In this document: one piece after another, positions 22,845 through 31,600 of the stretch
Position numbering within the stretch: the stretch's first letter is position 1
How the letters are laid out: each line of letters begins with the position of its first letter
Assembly: GCA_003220315.1 (NCBI GenBank)
Contig: QHSA01000103.1
Location: 1-40,101 of the forward strand
Direction of reading: 5' to 3'
DNA: 40,101 nt
Source of the DNA: Candidatus Rokuibacteriota bacterium
GTDB taxonomy: Bacteria > Methylomirabilota > Methylomirabilia > Rokubacteriales > CSP1-6
Program-made: the position numbers and the translations under genes
Notes under the pieces: generated by a model
Seen by the model: only the letters and a program-made list of their open reading frames with translations
Database searches by the model: none
Told to the model about the DNA's origin: nothing

Positions 22845-25619
22845 TCAATCCTCGCCGCGTGGGGCCGCGGCGAGGGGCGGCGGCGCGGGCGTCTCGTAGC
22901 GCCAGGTCGGCGGCGCGGCCGGCGCCCGGTGCAGCAGGCGCAGGAGCACCGGTAGCACGACCAGGGCGGCGACGAGGCTCGTCGCCGAGCCCAGCGTGAG
23001 CAGCAGCCCGAGGCCGAAAATCCCGCGGTGGTCCGCGATCATCAGGCTGCCGAACCCGACGATCGTCGTGAGCCCGCTGACGAGGACGCCCATCACCGTG
23101 CTGCGCGCCACGAGGGGCCCGCCGTGGTCGCGCCCCTCCATGTAGCGGAGCACGATGTTCAGCCCGTACTCCGCGGCGGCGCCGAGAATCAACGGCAGGC
23201 CGAAGACGTTCCCCATGTTGAACGTCAGGTCGAAGAAGTACATCAGACCGAACGTCCAGAGCATCCCGAGCGCCAAGGGCAGGAGCGCGAGCAAGATCTC
23301 GCGCGCGCGTCGCAGCATGAGCGCGGTCACGAACGAGACGAGCAGGATCGCGTAGACCGTCCCGTGCTGGTAGGCGCGCTCCATGAAACGGATGGCCTCG
23401 AACGTGATGATCGGGGTCCCCGTGACCTCGGGGTCCACCGACCGGAGCTCGGTGACGAAGCGGAGCGCACCCTCGCGGTCCCAGATATCCACGGCGGGAT
23501 GGATGTGGAGCAGGAAGCGCCCCCGGTCGCTGATGAACTTGCGGCGGAGCTCGGGCGGGATGTCCTTGAGCCCGATCGGCCGGGGCGAGAGGTTCGCCTG
23601 CAGCCGCTGGAAGTTCTTCACGAAGTCGTTGTAGATCTGGGACTGGAGGTACGTCAGCGCGGGCTCGCTCACCTCGGGATCCGTCTGGCGCAGCTTGGTC
23701 AGGAGCCGCTCGATCTTCGAGCTGATGTCGCGGAGCTTCTCCTTGGCCTCGCCCTCGGGCGCCTCGTTCTCCGCGATATCGAAGCGCCGCTTGAGCGTCT
23801 CGAAGGCGGTGGTGAGCCGGTCGAGGTCGACCGGCGTCGGCCGGCCGACCCGCACCGGGGCGATGATCGGCGCGAAGTCCCGGATGATCTTCTGCTTCTC
23901 CGCCTGGTCGTCGGGGATGAGCAGGAGCGCGGAGTCCACCTCGGAGACGGTGGCGAGCCGGCTGAAGGCGGCGTCCTTGCGGCGCAGCTCCGCGAGCGAA
24001 TCCGCACTCGCCAGCGCCGTGAACCCCGACCGGCCGGCGGTCGCGAGGATCTTCCTCTCCCAGACGACCGACTCGGTCCCCTTCGCCTGGAGGTGGAGCA
24101 GGTTGTAGTCGAACTGGATGTACGTGAGCCCCCACGCCGACACGCCCGTGAGGACGACGGTGAAGGCCAGCACCGTCTTCGGGTACGTCATGATGCGCTC
24201 GACGAGCGGCACGTGCACGCGCTCCAGGGCGAGCACCCGAGGGATCGAGCCCGACGGCCGGCGCGCGTGGCGGTGGTCGACGAGGACGAGCGTCGCGGGG
24301 AAGACCGTGATCATCGCCACCCACGACAGGAGGATCGCGGTGCCCGCGATGAATCCGAGCTCCTGGACCCCGCGGAACTCGGTCAGGCAGAGCACGTAGA
24401 ACGTCCCCGCCGCCGTCACGGCGCCCAGCAGCATCCCCGGACCGCTGCGCGCCGCGGTGATCTCGAGCGCCTCCCCGAGGCTCCGCCCGAGGAACAGCTC
24501 TTCCTCGTACCGGAAGAGGAAATAGATGCCGTAGTCGATCCCGATTCCGATCACGATCGAGATGAACATGACCGAGAAGAGCGAGAGATGGCCGATGACG
24601 AGGGTTCCGATGCCGAGCGCCCAGCAGAGACTCGTGGTCAGCACGAGCAGCATGAGCACCGGCTTGCCGAACCGGGCGAAGGCCGCGAGCAGGAGCCCGA
24701 GCGTGAGCGCGAAGGCGAGGAGCGTCGCCCGCTCGCTGTCGCGGAAGGCCGCGGTCATCTCGTCGTTCGAGAGGGCCGGCTTGCCGGTGACGCCCACCTC
24801 GACGTCGGGGAACTCGGGCCGGAGCGATCGGATGACCGCCCGGATGCCCTCGATCGCGCGCCGGTCGCCGGTGAAGCTCCCGCGCTCGCTCTCGGGCTCG
24901 ACCAGGACGAAGAGGAGCCGCTCGTCCCCGGAGAGGAAGTAGCCCGTGCCGGGACCCTCGGTCCCCACGGTGAAGAGCGCGCCCCACGGCGAGCGGTAGG
25001 GCGTCGGCCGATCGAGCCGCGCCGAGATCTGCGCCACCAGGTCGTCGACGAAGCGGATGTCGAGGGCCGGCTTGCTGTCGGAGAGGCCGAGGTCGATGAA
25101 GGCCGTGACGAATGCGGACGCGACCTGGGTCGCGACGCCGTCGACGAGCTGGTCGAGCGTGGGGCGGCCCGCGAACGTCTCGATGAACTCCTGGTAGTCG
25201 AAGATCTTGTCGCGGATGGAGGCGAGCTTTTCCTTGGACAAGAAGAGGAGCGCACGGCCCTCGAACTGCTTGGGGTCGATGCGATAGGCGATGCGGGCGA
25301 GCGGCACGTTCGCGGCACGCAGCTCGCGCACGAGGCGCCGCGCGTAGAGCGTGGCTTCGGGGAGCGAGGGGGCCTGGACGACGATCGCGAGGTCGTCGAG
25401 TTCGCCGAACTCGCGATCGTACTGACGGTACCGCTCGACGTACGGCTGACCGCGGGGGAGGAGTCCGAGCGTCGAGGTCTGGAACGTCAGCGTCGCGAGC
25501 GTGTACAGGACGGACACGGCGGCGAGGCCGACCGCCCCCGCCACCGTGAGGGCCGGGTGCGCGCACGACAGGCGCACCAGCCACCGCAGCGGACGACCGA
25601 TCTGTCGGGCGAGCGCCAC
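22845..25619 (-). CDS. hpnN: HpnN-type RND/MMPL transporter for hopanoids
   Basis: A 924-residue membrane protein of the RND superfamily with two halves, each with a large periplasmic loop and a sterol-sensing-like membrane bundle. The N-terminus (LRWLVRLSCAHPALTVAGAVGLAAVSVLY, then FQTSTLGLLPRGQPYVERYRQYDREFGELDDLAIVVQAP) and the segments FISIVIGIGIDYGIYFLFRYEEELF and LILGAAAEYGLNIVLRYME fit HpnN. In Rhodopseudomonas HpnN moves hopanoids to the outer membrane. The GTG start at 25619 follows the stop of the inositol-phosphate synthase gene with no gap, so it is translated by coupling. It is the last gene of the leftward operon. Confidence 0.85.
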   Translation of the reverse strand: MALARQIGRPLRWLVRLSCAHPALTVAGAVGLAAVSVLYTLATLTFQTSTLGLLPRGQPYVERYRQYDREFGELDDLAIVVQAPSLPEATLYARRLVRELRAANVPLARIAYRIDPKQFEGRALLFLSKEKLASIRDKIFDYQEFIETFAGRPTLDQLVDGVATQVASAFVTAFIDLGLSDSKPALDIRFVDDLVAQISARLDRPTPYRSPWGALFTVGTEGPGTGYFLSGDERLLFVLVEPESERGSFTGDRRAIEGIRAVIRSLRPEFPDVEVGVTGKPALSNDEMTAAFRDSERATLLAFALTLGLLLAAFARFGKPVLMLLVLTTSLCWALGIGTLVIGHLSLFSVMFISIVIGIGIDYGIYFLFRYEEELFLGRSLGEALEITAARSGPGMLLGAVTAAGTFYVLCLTEFRGVQELGFIAGTAILLSWVAMITVFPATLVLVDHRHARRPSGSIPRVLALERVHVPLVERIMTYPKTVLAFTVVLTGVSAWGLTYIQFDYNLLHLQAKGTESVVWERKILATAGRSGFTALASADSLAELRRKDAAFSRLATVSEVDSALLLIPDDQAEKQKIIRDFAPIIAPVRVGRPTPVDLDRLTTAFETLKRRFDIAENEAPEGEAKEKLRDISSKIERLLTKLRQTDPEVSEPALTYLQSQIYNDFVKNFQRLQANLSPRPIGLKDIPPELRRKFISDRGRFLLHIHPAVDIWDREGALRFVTELRSVDPEVTGTPIITFEAIRFMERAYQHGTVYAILLVSFVTALMLRRAREILLALLPLALGMLWTFGLMYFFDLTFNMGNVFGLPLILGAAAEYGLNIVLRYMEGRDHGGPLVARSTVMGVLVSGLTTIVGFGSLMIADHRGIFGLGLLLTLGSATSLVAALVVLPVLLRLLHRAPAAPPTWRYETPAPPPLAAAPRGED

Positions 25620-26693
25620 CTACTCTTCGCCGGCGATGAACCGCTCGAGGCGCTGACGGGCCAGGTCGTCGGACCACTGCTCCGGCGGCGACTTCATGAG
25701 GTAGGCCGACGGCTCGAGGAGCGCCCCCTTCAGGCCGCGGTCCAGCGCGATCTTGCACGCGCGGATCGCGTCGATGACGACCCCCGCCGAGTTTGGCGAG
25801 TCCCACACCTCGAGCTTCAACTCGACGTTGATCGGCTGGTCGCCGAAGCCGCGCCCCTCGAGGCGGATGTGCGCCCACTTACGGTCCAGGAGCCACGGCA
25901 CGTAGTCGCTGGGGCCGATGTGGACGGCGTCAGCCGGGAGGTCGTGGCCGAGCTGCGAGCGGACCGAGTCGGTCTTGGAGATCTTCTTGGACACGAGCCG
26001 CTCGCGCTCGAGCATGTTGTAGAAGTCGGTGTTGCCGCCGAAGTTGAGCTGGCTCGTCCGCTCGAGCCGCACGCCGCGGTCCATGAAGAGCCGCGTGAGG
26101 ACGCGGTGCACGATCGTCGCACCCACCTGGGATTTCACGTCGTCGCCGACCACCGGCAGGCCCCGCTCCTCGAAGCGCCGACGCCAGTAGGCCTCGCGCG
26201 CGATGAAGACCGGGATGCAGTTCACGAACGCGCAGCCCGCGTCGAGCACCTGCTCGACGTACCACTTGGTCGCCATCTCGCTGCCCACCGGAAGGAAGTT
26301 GACCACGATGTGCGTCCGTGTCTCGCGGAGGATGTTCGCGATGTCGGCGGTGGAGCCCGGCGCCTTCCGGATCATCTGCGAGAGATACTGGCCGAGGCCG
26401 TCGTGTGTCATTCCCCGTTGCACGGGCACGCCGAGCGTCTTGACGTCCGCGAACCGGACGGTGTTGTTCGGCTCCTGGACGATCGCCTCGGCCAGGTCGC
26501 GGCCGACCTTGCGCTCGTCGATGTCGAACGCAGCCGAGAACTCGATGTCGCCGACGTGGTAGGGCCCGAGCCGCGTGTGCATGAGACCGGGGACGAACTC
26601 GCCGTCCCGGGCGTTCTTGTAGTACTCCACGCCCTGGACGAGCGCCGAAGCGCAGTTGCCGACGCCGACGATCGCGACCCGAACGGATCCCAC
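25620..26693 (-). CDS. ino1: myo-Inositol-1-phosphate synthase (Ino1)
   Basis: A 357-residue protein: NAD-binding [23 protein letters not shown] at the N-terminus, then [56 protein letters not shown], and [15 protein letters not shown]. These are hallmarks of the compact prokaryotic inositol-3-phosphate synthase. It converts glucose 6-phosphate to inositol phosphate. Here it is embedded between mlaC and hpnN, which is unusual. It may feed phosphatidylinositol-type lipids or a cyclitol head group. The GTG start has GAGGAGGAG upstream. A promoter-like pair lies at 26754-26784. Confidence 0.9.
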   Translation of the reverse strand: MGSVRVAIVGVGNCASALVQGVEYYKNARDGEFVPGLMHTRLGPYHVGDIEFSAAFDIDERKVGRDLAEAIVQEPNNTVRFADVKTLGVPVQRGMTHDGLGQYLSQMIRKAPGSTADIANILRETRTHIVVNFLPVGSEMATKWYVEQVLDAGCAFVNCIPVFIAREAYWRRRFEERGLPVVGDDVKSQVGATIVHRVLTRLFMDRGVRLERTSQLNFGGNTDFYNMLERERLVSKKISKTDSVRSQLGHDLPADAVHIGPSDYVPWLLDRKWAHIRLEGRGFGDQPINVELKLEVWDSPNSAGVVIDAIRACKIALDRGLKGALLEPSAYLMKSPPEQWSDDLARQRLERFIAGEE

Positions 26694-26753
26694 AGGCTCC
26701 TCCTCAGCGACGTGACGAGTCGAACGCGACTAGCGGAATTGGCTTCCCGCGCC

Positions 26754-26784
26754 AGTGTAGCACACCGGTCCGCGCGCGGGACAA
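26754..26784 (-). promoter_or_regulatory. Candidate internal promoter for ino1-hpnN
   Basis: In the 133-bp gap after mlaC, on the minus strand, TTGTCC (26784-26779), a 19-base spacer and TACACT (26759-26754) preceded by TG-C (extended -10). It would give a leader of about 50 bases. The gap is the longest inside the leftward operon, which supports a separate start. Confidence 0.4.
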
Positions 26785-26826
26785 GGATCCGGTCGAAATC
26801 GGCGCCCGTGGTGCGCCGCGAGGCGG

Positions 26827-27468
26827 TCAGCGCTGCGAGGTCCGCTTCTGCTTCTCGTCCCCGTAGAACTCTTCCTGCTTGTCCCGCATCTTCTTGACGA
26901 GCTCCGCGTAGGACGAGGTGGTGATGATCTTGTTGAACTGGACGCGGTAGTTGGCGACGAGGCTGACGCCTTCGATGATGACGTCGTAGACGAGCCATTT
27001 GTCGCCGCGCTTGCGCATCCGGTAGTCCACCGGAATCTCCGTCCCCTGCCTGGTCGTGATCTTCGTCTTGACGGTCGCGACGTCGCCGTCGATCGTCTCC
27101 CCCACATAGGCGATCTTTTCCCCGCCGTAGAGCTCGATCTTGGAGATGTAGGAGCGCTCGAGGAGGTCGGCGAAGAGCTGGACGAACTCGTCGCGCTCCG
27201 CCGGCGTCCGCGGGGCCCAGTGGCGGGCGAGCGAGCGCCTCGCGGTCTCCTCGAAGTCGAAGATGTCGTTCGCGATTCTGCGGACCTCCGCCCGCCGCTC
27301 GCGGGCGCGGCCCTCCTTCTTCAGCTCCGGATCGTCGAGGACCTTGAGGACCCGGTCGATTTCCGTGCGGAGCTGGTCCGTGGGCTGGCCCGCCCACCCG
27401 GGGGCCGCGACGAGGAGCAGCGCCAGGACGACGGCCGATGCAAGACCGCTACGACCCAGTGTCGCCAT
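26827..27468 (-). CDS. mlaC: MlaC/HpnM-type periplasmic phospholipid or hopanoid-binding protein
   Basis: A 213-residue Ttg2D/MlaC-fold protein. Signal peptide MATLGRSGLASAVVLALLLVAAPGWA; the mature part has IANDIFDFEETARRSLARHWAPRTPAERDEFVQLFADLLERSYISKI and VDYRMRKRGDKWLVYDVIIEGVSLVANYRVQFNKII, which are family hallmarks. It shuttles lipid between the inner and outer membranes. In hopanoid loci the member is called HpnM, and both names fit. ATG 27468 has AGGAGA upstream. It follows mlaD by 10 bp. Confidence 0.88.
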   Translation of the reverse strand: MATLGRSGLASAVVLALLLVAAPGWAGQPTDQLRTEIDRVLKVLDDPELKKEGRARERRAEVRRIANDIFDFEETARRSLARHWAPRTPAERDEFVQLFADLLERSYISKIELYGGEKIAYVGETIDGDVATVKTKITTRQGTEIPVDYRMRKRGDKWLVYDVIIEGVSLVANYRVQFNKIITTSSYAELVKKMRDKQEEFYGDEKQKRTSQR

Positions 27469-27478
27469 CGACGTTCTC

Positions 27479-27922
27479 CTAGACCTTGCCGAAGATGTAC
27501 TTGGACAACAGCTCCTCGAAGTCGACCGGCGCTTCGACCTCTCGGATCCGCCCGCCGGGCGGGATGAGCTTCTCCGATCCGCCCGGACTGATACGCAAGT
27601 ACTTTTCCCCGATCAGCCCCTTCGTCTTGATCGACGCGATCGCGTCGTCCTGCAGCTTGACCCCCGAATTGATCCGGAGGGTCACGAGCGCCTGATAGTC
27701 TTTCAGGGTGATGGACTCCACGCGCCCGATCTCGACGCCCGCGATCTCCACCGTCGAGCCGGGCTTCAACCCCCCGACCGACGGAAACTCGGCGGTGACC
27801 ACGTAGCCGCCCCCACCGAGGAACGAAACGCGTCCGAGGTTAACCGAAAGGTAGCCCAATGCCAAGACGCCGATCAGTACGAACAGCCCGACCGCGACGT
27901 TGACCCGCGTTCGCTCCTCCAT
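27479..27922 (-). CDS. mlaD: MlaD-type MCE-domain protein
   Basis: A 147-residue protein with one membrane anchor (VGLFVLIGVLALGYLSVNLG) and a single MCE domain (VVTAEFPSVGGLKPGSTVEIAGVEIGRVESITL, then TKGLIGEKYLRISPGGS). This is the family's usual short length. It forms a hexameric ring linked to MlaE and MlaF and hands lipid to MlaC. It overlaps the mlaF stop by one base (TGATG). The extreme C-terminus (PVDFEELLSKYIFGKV) fits the family's ring-facing helix. Confidence 0.92.
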   Translation of the reverse strand: MEERTRVNVAVGLFVLIGVLALGYLSVNLGRVSFLGGGGYVVTAEFPSVGGLKPGSTVEIAGVEIGRVESITLKDYQALVTLRINSGVKLQDDAIASIKTKGLIGEKYLRISPGGSEKLIPPGGRIREVEAPVDFEELLSKYIFGKV

Positions 27923-28665
27923 CAGGCTCCCTCCGCGCGTTCCGGTTCCCCGCGGATGAACTGCCGGACGACGGGGTTCGGCGACGCCTGGATGACGGCC
28001 GGCGGCCCGACCTCCGCGATCCGTCCCTCGTGCAGCATGGCCACGGTGTCGGCGATCTCGAAGATTTCAGGAATCTCGTGGCTCACCATGACGGCGGTGA
28101 AGCGGAGCTTCCGATGGAGCTCCAGGATCAGGTGGTGGATGGTGTTGACGAGGATCGGATCGAGGCCCGTGGTCGGCTCGTCGAAGAAGACGATCTCGGG
28201 CTCGGTGACGAGTGCGCGCGCGATGGCGACGCGCTTGCGCATGCCGCCCGAGACCTCGGCCGGGTACTTGCTTCCCATGCCCTCGAGCCCCACCTGGGTC
28301 AGGGCCGCCTCGACTCGCGTCGCGACCTCGGCGGCGCGCAGGCGCAGCTTCTCCCGGAGCGGGAAGGCCACGTTGCCGGCGCACGTCATCGAGTCGAACA
28401 GCGCGCCGCCCTGGAAGACGACGCCGTAGCGCCGCCGGACCTCGTCGAGCGCGCGCCCGTGGAGGCGGGTGACGTCCGCGCCATCCACGAGCACACGGCC
28501 CGCGTCGGGGCGCAGGAGACCGATCAGGTGCCGGAGAAGCACCGACTTACCGCCGCCGCTCCGGCCGATGACGACCGTGATCGAGCCCGTGGCGACGTCC
28601 AGGTCGAGCCCCCGCAACACCTGTTGCCGGCCGAACGCCTTGACGAGCCGCTCGACCTTTATCAT
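27922..28665 (-). CDS. mlaF: MlaF-type ABC transporter ATPase
   Basis: A 247-residue ABC ATPase: Walker A GRSGGGKS (residues 34-41), Q-loop VVFQGGALFDSMT, signature SGGMRKR, Walker B VFFDEPTTGLDP, and the H-loop SHE. These residues and the GGALFDSMTCAGNVAFPL segment fit the phospholipid-transport (Mla/Ttg2A) group. It powers lipid transfer with MlaE and MlaD. The usual MlaB STAS subunit is absent from the window. Its ATG overlaps the TGA of the last mini-ORF of the array at 28662-28865 (ATGA); the GGCGAG before it in the repeat may act as the ribosome site. Confidence 0.93.
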   Translation of the reverse strand: MIKVERLVKAFGRQQVLRGLDLDVATGSITVVIGRSGGGKSVLLRHLIGLLRPDAGRVLVDGADVTRLHGRALDEVRRRYGVVFQGGALFDSMTCAGNVAFPLREKLRLRAAEVATRVEAALTQVGLEGMGSKYPAEVSGGMRKRVAIARALVTEPEIVFFDEPTTGLDPILVNTIHHLILELHRKLRFTAVMVSHEIPEIFEIADTVAMLHEGRIAEVGPPAVIQASPNPVVRQFIRGEPERAEGA

Positions 28666-28865
28666 AGGCTCGCCTCGGCCGGCGGGGCCTCGTTCACAGA
28701 CTCGCCTCGCCTTCGGCTCGCACTGCGGCCCCGCGACGGCCTGCGGCTCGCACCGCCACGCTCACAGACTCGCCTCGGCCGTCGGACGGCCTGCGGCTCG
28801 CACCGCCACACTCACAGACTCGCCTCGGCCGTCGGACGGCCTGCGGCTCGCACCGCCACGCTCAC
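28662..28865 (-). repeat. Four-unit mini-ORF repeat array linking mlaE and mlaF
   Basis: Read leftward from the mlaE stop (TGA 28864-28862, in GTGA) the chain is: GTG 28865 and GTG 28815, two identical 50-bp units coding VSVAVRAAGRPTAEASL; GTG 28765, a 68-bp variant coding VSVAVRAAGRRGAAVRAEGEASL in two halves; GTG 28697, a 32-bp unit coding VNEAPPAEASL. Each stop overlaps the next start as GTGA, and the last overlaps the mlaF ATG as ATGA. Shared core: GTGCGAGCC, a GGCCGTC/GACGGCC stem, GAGGCGAGTCTGTGA. Related to arrays at 6187 and 36526. Confidence 0.8.
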
Positions 28866-29656
28866 GGGAGCACCGTGCCCATGAAGTAGTCCCAGACCAG
28901 GATGAGGACGGAGGACAGGACGACCGCGTCGGTGGTCGCCTTGGCCACGCCCTCGGCGCCGTGGCCAACAGTGAAGCCCTTGTAGGTGCAGACCCACGTG
29001 ACGATCACGCCGAACGAGAGCGACTTCCAGAACCCCGTCATGATGTCGCTGAGATCGACGAAGCTCTGCATCTCGCCGAAATAGGTGCCCTGGGAGAGCC
29101 CGAGGAGCTCGACGCCGACGAGGTAACCCCCGAAGATGCCGACCGCGTCGAAGAGCGCGGTCATGAGCGGGAAGGTCACGAGGCCGGCCAGGATGGACGG
29201 CGCGACCAGGTAGCGGATGGGGCTCAGCGCCATCACGGTGAGCGCGTCGATCTGCTCGGTGATGCGCATGATGCCGATCTCGGCCGTGAGCGCCGATCCC
29301 GCGCGTCCGGTCACCATGAGCGCCGCCAGCACCGGGCCGAGCTCCCGGATGAGCGAGAGCGCGACGGCGGGCCCGAGGTACGCCTCGGACCCGAAGCGGA
29401 CGAGGGTGAAATACACCTGGAGGCCGAGCACCATGCCCGTGAACCCGCCGGTCAGCAGGATGATCAGGAGTGACCGGTAGCCGATGTAGTGGATCCGGTC
29501 GACGAACGCCCAGAACTTGAACGGCGGGGTCAGGATCGTCCCGAGCGCCTGTCCGAGAAACGTTCCGAAGCGGCCCAGCGCCTCGACGACCGCGATCGCC
29601 CACCGCCCGATCGCGTCCAGCGGGCGCAGCGTCAGCGGGAGCGGCCGCTCAGTCAT
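28862..29656 (-). CDS. mlaE: MlaE-type ABC transporter permease
   Basis: A 264-residue permease: FVDRIHYIGYRSLLIILLTGGFTGMVLGLQVYFTLVRFGSEAYLGPAVALSLIRELGPVLAALMVTGRAGSALTAEIGIMRITEQIDAL is the MlaE/Ttg2B core (R-E-L-G-P-V-L-x-A-x-x-x-x-G-R-x-G-S-A). It has about five membrane segments. It is the membrane channel of the lipid transporter. The start ATG 29656 overlaps the SHC stop (ATGA), and its own stop overlaps the first mini-ORF of the array toward mlaF. Confidence 0.92.
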   Translation of the reverse strand: MTERPLPLTLRPLDAIGRWAIAVVEALGRFGTFLGQALGTILTPPFKFWAFVDRIHYIGYRSLLIILLTGGFTGMVLGLQVYFTLVRFGSEAYLGPAVALSLIRELGPVLAALMVTGRAGSALTAEIGIMRITEQIDALTVMALSPIRYLVAPSILAGLVTFPLMTALFDAVGIFGGYLVGVELLGLSQGTYFGEMQSFVDLSDIMTGFWKSLSFGVIVTWVCTYKGFTVGHGAEGVAKATTDAVVLSSVLILVWDYFMGTVLP

Positions 29657-31572
29657 GCCTGAGCGCGGCGGTAGATCCCCAGTGCCCAGAGGGGAAAGTA
29701 CTTCGCGTAGAGGTGATATTTGAGGTAGAAGACGCGCGGGAATCCCGTCCCGTTCCAGAGCCAGTCCTCCCACACGCCGTCGCTCCGCTGCGTCCGGCGG
29801 AGGTATTCGATGCCGCGCTCGACGGCGCGGCCGCTCGTGCGCCCGGCCGCGAAGAGGCCGAGCAGAGCCCAGGCCGTCTGGCTGGGCGTCGACTCGCCGA
29901 CCCCGGCGAACTCGGGGTCGGTGTAGCTCTCGCACGTCTCGCCCCAGCCCCCGTCACGGTTCTGGTGACGCTCGAGCCAGCGCACCGCTCGCTGGACGTA
30001 TTCGTGACGCAGGTCCTCGCCGATCGCGCGGAGCCCGCGGAGGACGGACCAGGTGCCGTAGATGTAGTTCACACCCCAGCGTCCGTACCAGGGGCCGTCG
30101 TGCCGCTGCGTGTGACGGAGGAAGTGGAGCGCACGCTGCGCCGGCTCGAAATCGCTCCGGTACCCGAGCGTGCCGAGGAGCTCGAGGCCGCGCCCGGTCA
30201 GGTCCTCCGTCGACGGGTCGAGCAGGGCGCCGTGGTCGGCGAAAGGAATGTTGTTGAGGTAGAGGCGGTTGTTGTCGGCATCGAACGACGCCCAGCCCCC
30301 GTCCTCGCCCTGCATGCCGAAGAACCAGCCGAGCCCGCGCTCCTTCGCCAATCGCACGGCGTCCCCGTCGAGCCCGCGGACCTTCTCGAGCGCCATCAGG
30401 ACCATCGCGGTGTCGTCGAGGTCCGGGTAGAAGTCGTTGTGGTACTGGAACGCCCAGCCGCCCGGCCGGACGTGGGGCCGCTTCACCTGCCAGTCACCCG
30501 GGACGAGGATCTGGCGATCGATGAGCCACTCCGCCGCACGGCGCAGCGCCGCGTGCTCGGGCGGGAGGCCGCTCTCGATCAGCGCGTTGATCGCGAGCCC
30601 GGTGTCCCACACCGGCGACGGGCACGGCTGGTAGTGGAGCGCGTCGTCCGTCTCGACCCCAAGCGCCTCGATCTCCTTGAGCTGGCCGAGGACCAGCGGG
30701 TGGTCGTCGGGGTAGCCGAGCAGGCGCATCGCGAGGATCGAGTTGGCCATCGCGGGGTAGATGCCGCCGAGGCCGCCGGGGACGGCGAGCCGCTCCTCGA
30801 GCCACACGCGCGCCGCCTCGACCGCACGCTTGCGGAGCGGACGCGTGGTGAAGCGCTCCCAGATCTTGAGGCCGTCGTCCACGGCGATGAAGACGTTCTT
30901 CCAGAAGAGCTTCCGCCAGCTGAACGGCTCGGGCACGCGCGGGAAGCGGAGGCTCGTCTTCTCCCGCGACTCGGGCCAGAGCTCGTCCAGCGAGAGGTGA
31001 GGCGGCAGCCACTTCACCGGCTTCCGGTCCATGATGATCAGGAGCGGGACGATCACCGTCCGCGACCAGTACGAGACCTCGTAGATGTTGAACAGGAAGA
31101 ACGGCCGCGGCAGTAGCATGATCTCGACGGGCATCGCGGGCACGCCGTTCCAGTCGTACTCACCGAAGAGCGCCAGCTGGATCTTGGTGAAGACGTTGGC
31201 CTTCACGGGCCCGCCCATTTCGCGGATGCGCTCGCGCGCCGCGACCAGCGCGGGGTCGTCGACGCTCACGCCGCTGAGCTTCATCGCGAAGTACGCCTTG
31301 ATCGTGGCGGACAGATCTATCGGGCCGCCTGCGAAGAGGCTCCAGCCGCCGTCCGGGAGCTGCTCGCGACGGAGATACTGGACGGCCTTGGCCTCCTTGC
31401 GGCGGTCGATCCGATCGATCAGGTGACCGAGCAAGAGGTATTCGGAGGTGATCGTGGTGTCGGCCTCGAGCTCGCCGATCCAATGTCCGTCTGGCGCCTG
31501 GTGAGCGAGAAGGTAGGCCTGGGCGCGGGCGATGGCGTCGTCGAGGACCGTCACGACGCCAGATGGTAACAT
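29653..31572 (-). CDS. shc: Squalene-hopene cyclase
   Basis: A 639-residue cyclase with the catalytic DxDD motif (DLDD, about residues 384-387, in YPDLDDTAMV) and several QW-type repeats (for example QDGGW, QGEDGGWASF, QNRDGGWGE). The N-terminal QAPDGHWIGELEADTTITSEY and the C-terminal GTGFPRVFYLKYHLYAKYFPLWALG match SHC/HpnF. It turns squalene to hopene and hopanol at the membrane. The exact start is not sure: ATG 31572 gives 639 residues; GTG 31554 is a shorter option; the frame is also open to 31758. It is the first gene of the leftward operon, coupled to mlaE. Confidence 0.92.
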   Translation of the reverse strand: MLPSGVVTVLDDAIARAQAYLLAHQAPDGHWIGELEADTTITSEYLLLGHLIDRIDRRKEAKAVQYLRREQLPDGGWSLFAGGPIDLSATIKAYFAMKLSGVSVDDPALVAARERIREMGGPVKANVFTKIQLALFGEYDWNGVPAMPVEIMLLPRPFFLFNIYEVSYWSRTVIVPLLIIMDRKPVKWLPPHLSLDELWPESREKTSLRFPRVPEPFSWRKLFWKNVFIAVDDGLKIWERFTTRPLRKRAVEAARVWLEERLAVPGGLGGIYPAMANSILAMRLLGYPDDHPLVLGQLKEIEALGVETDDALHYQPCPSPVWDTGLAINALIESGLPPEHAALRRAAEWLIDRQILVPGDWQVKRPHVRPGGWAFQYHNDFYPDLDDTAMVLMALEKVRGLDGDAVRLAKERGLGWFFGMQGEDGGWASFDADNNRLYLNNIPFADHGALLDPSTEDLTGRGLELLGTLGYRSDFEPAQRALHFLRHTQRHDGPWYGRWGVNYIYGTWSVLRGLRAIGEDLRHEYVQRAVRWLERHQNRDGGWGETCESYTDPEFAGVGESTPSQTAWALLGLFAAGRTSGRAVERGIEYLRRTQRSDGVWEDWLWNGTGFPRVFYLKYHLYAKYFPLWALGIYRRAQA

Positions 31573-31600
31573 GGTGACTCGGCTGCCGAAAGCGACTCGT

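Noticed and set aside
23028-26897. A 1289-codon plus-strand frame opposite hpnN and ino1
   Set aside because: The translation is low-complexity Arg/Glu/Asp/Ala-rich, with no family match, opposite clearly real genes. It is a codon-bias shadow.
28662-28865. CRISPR array or simple tandem repeat
   Set aside because: Units abut without spacers and no cas genes are near. The units carry start and stop overlaps, so a coding or coupling explanation fits better.
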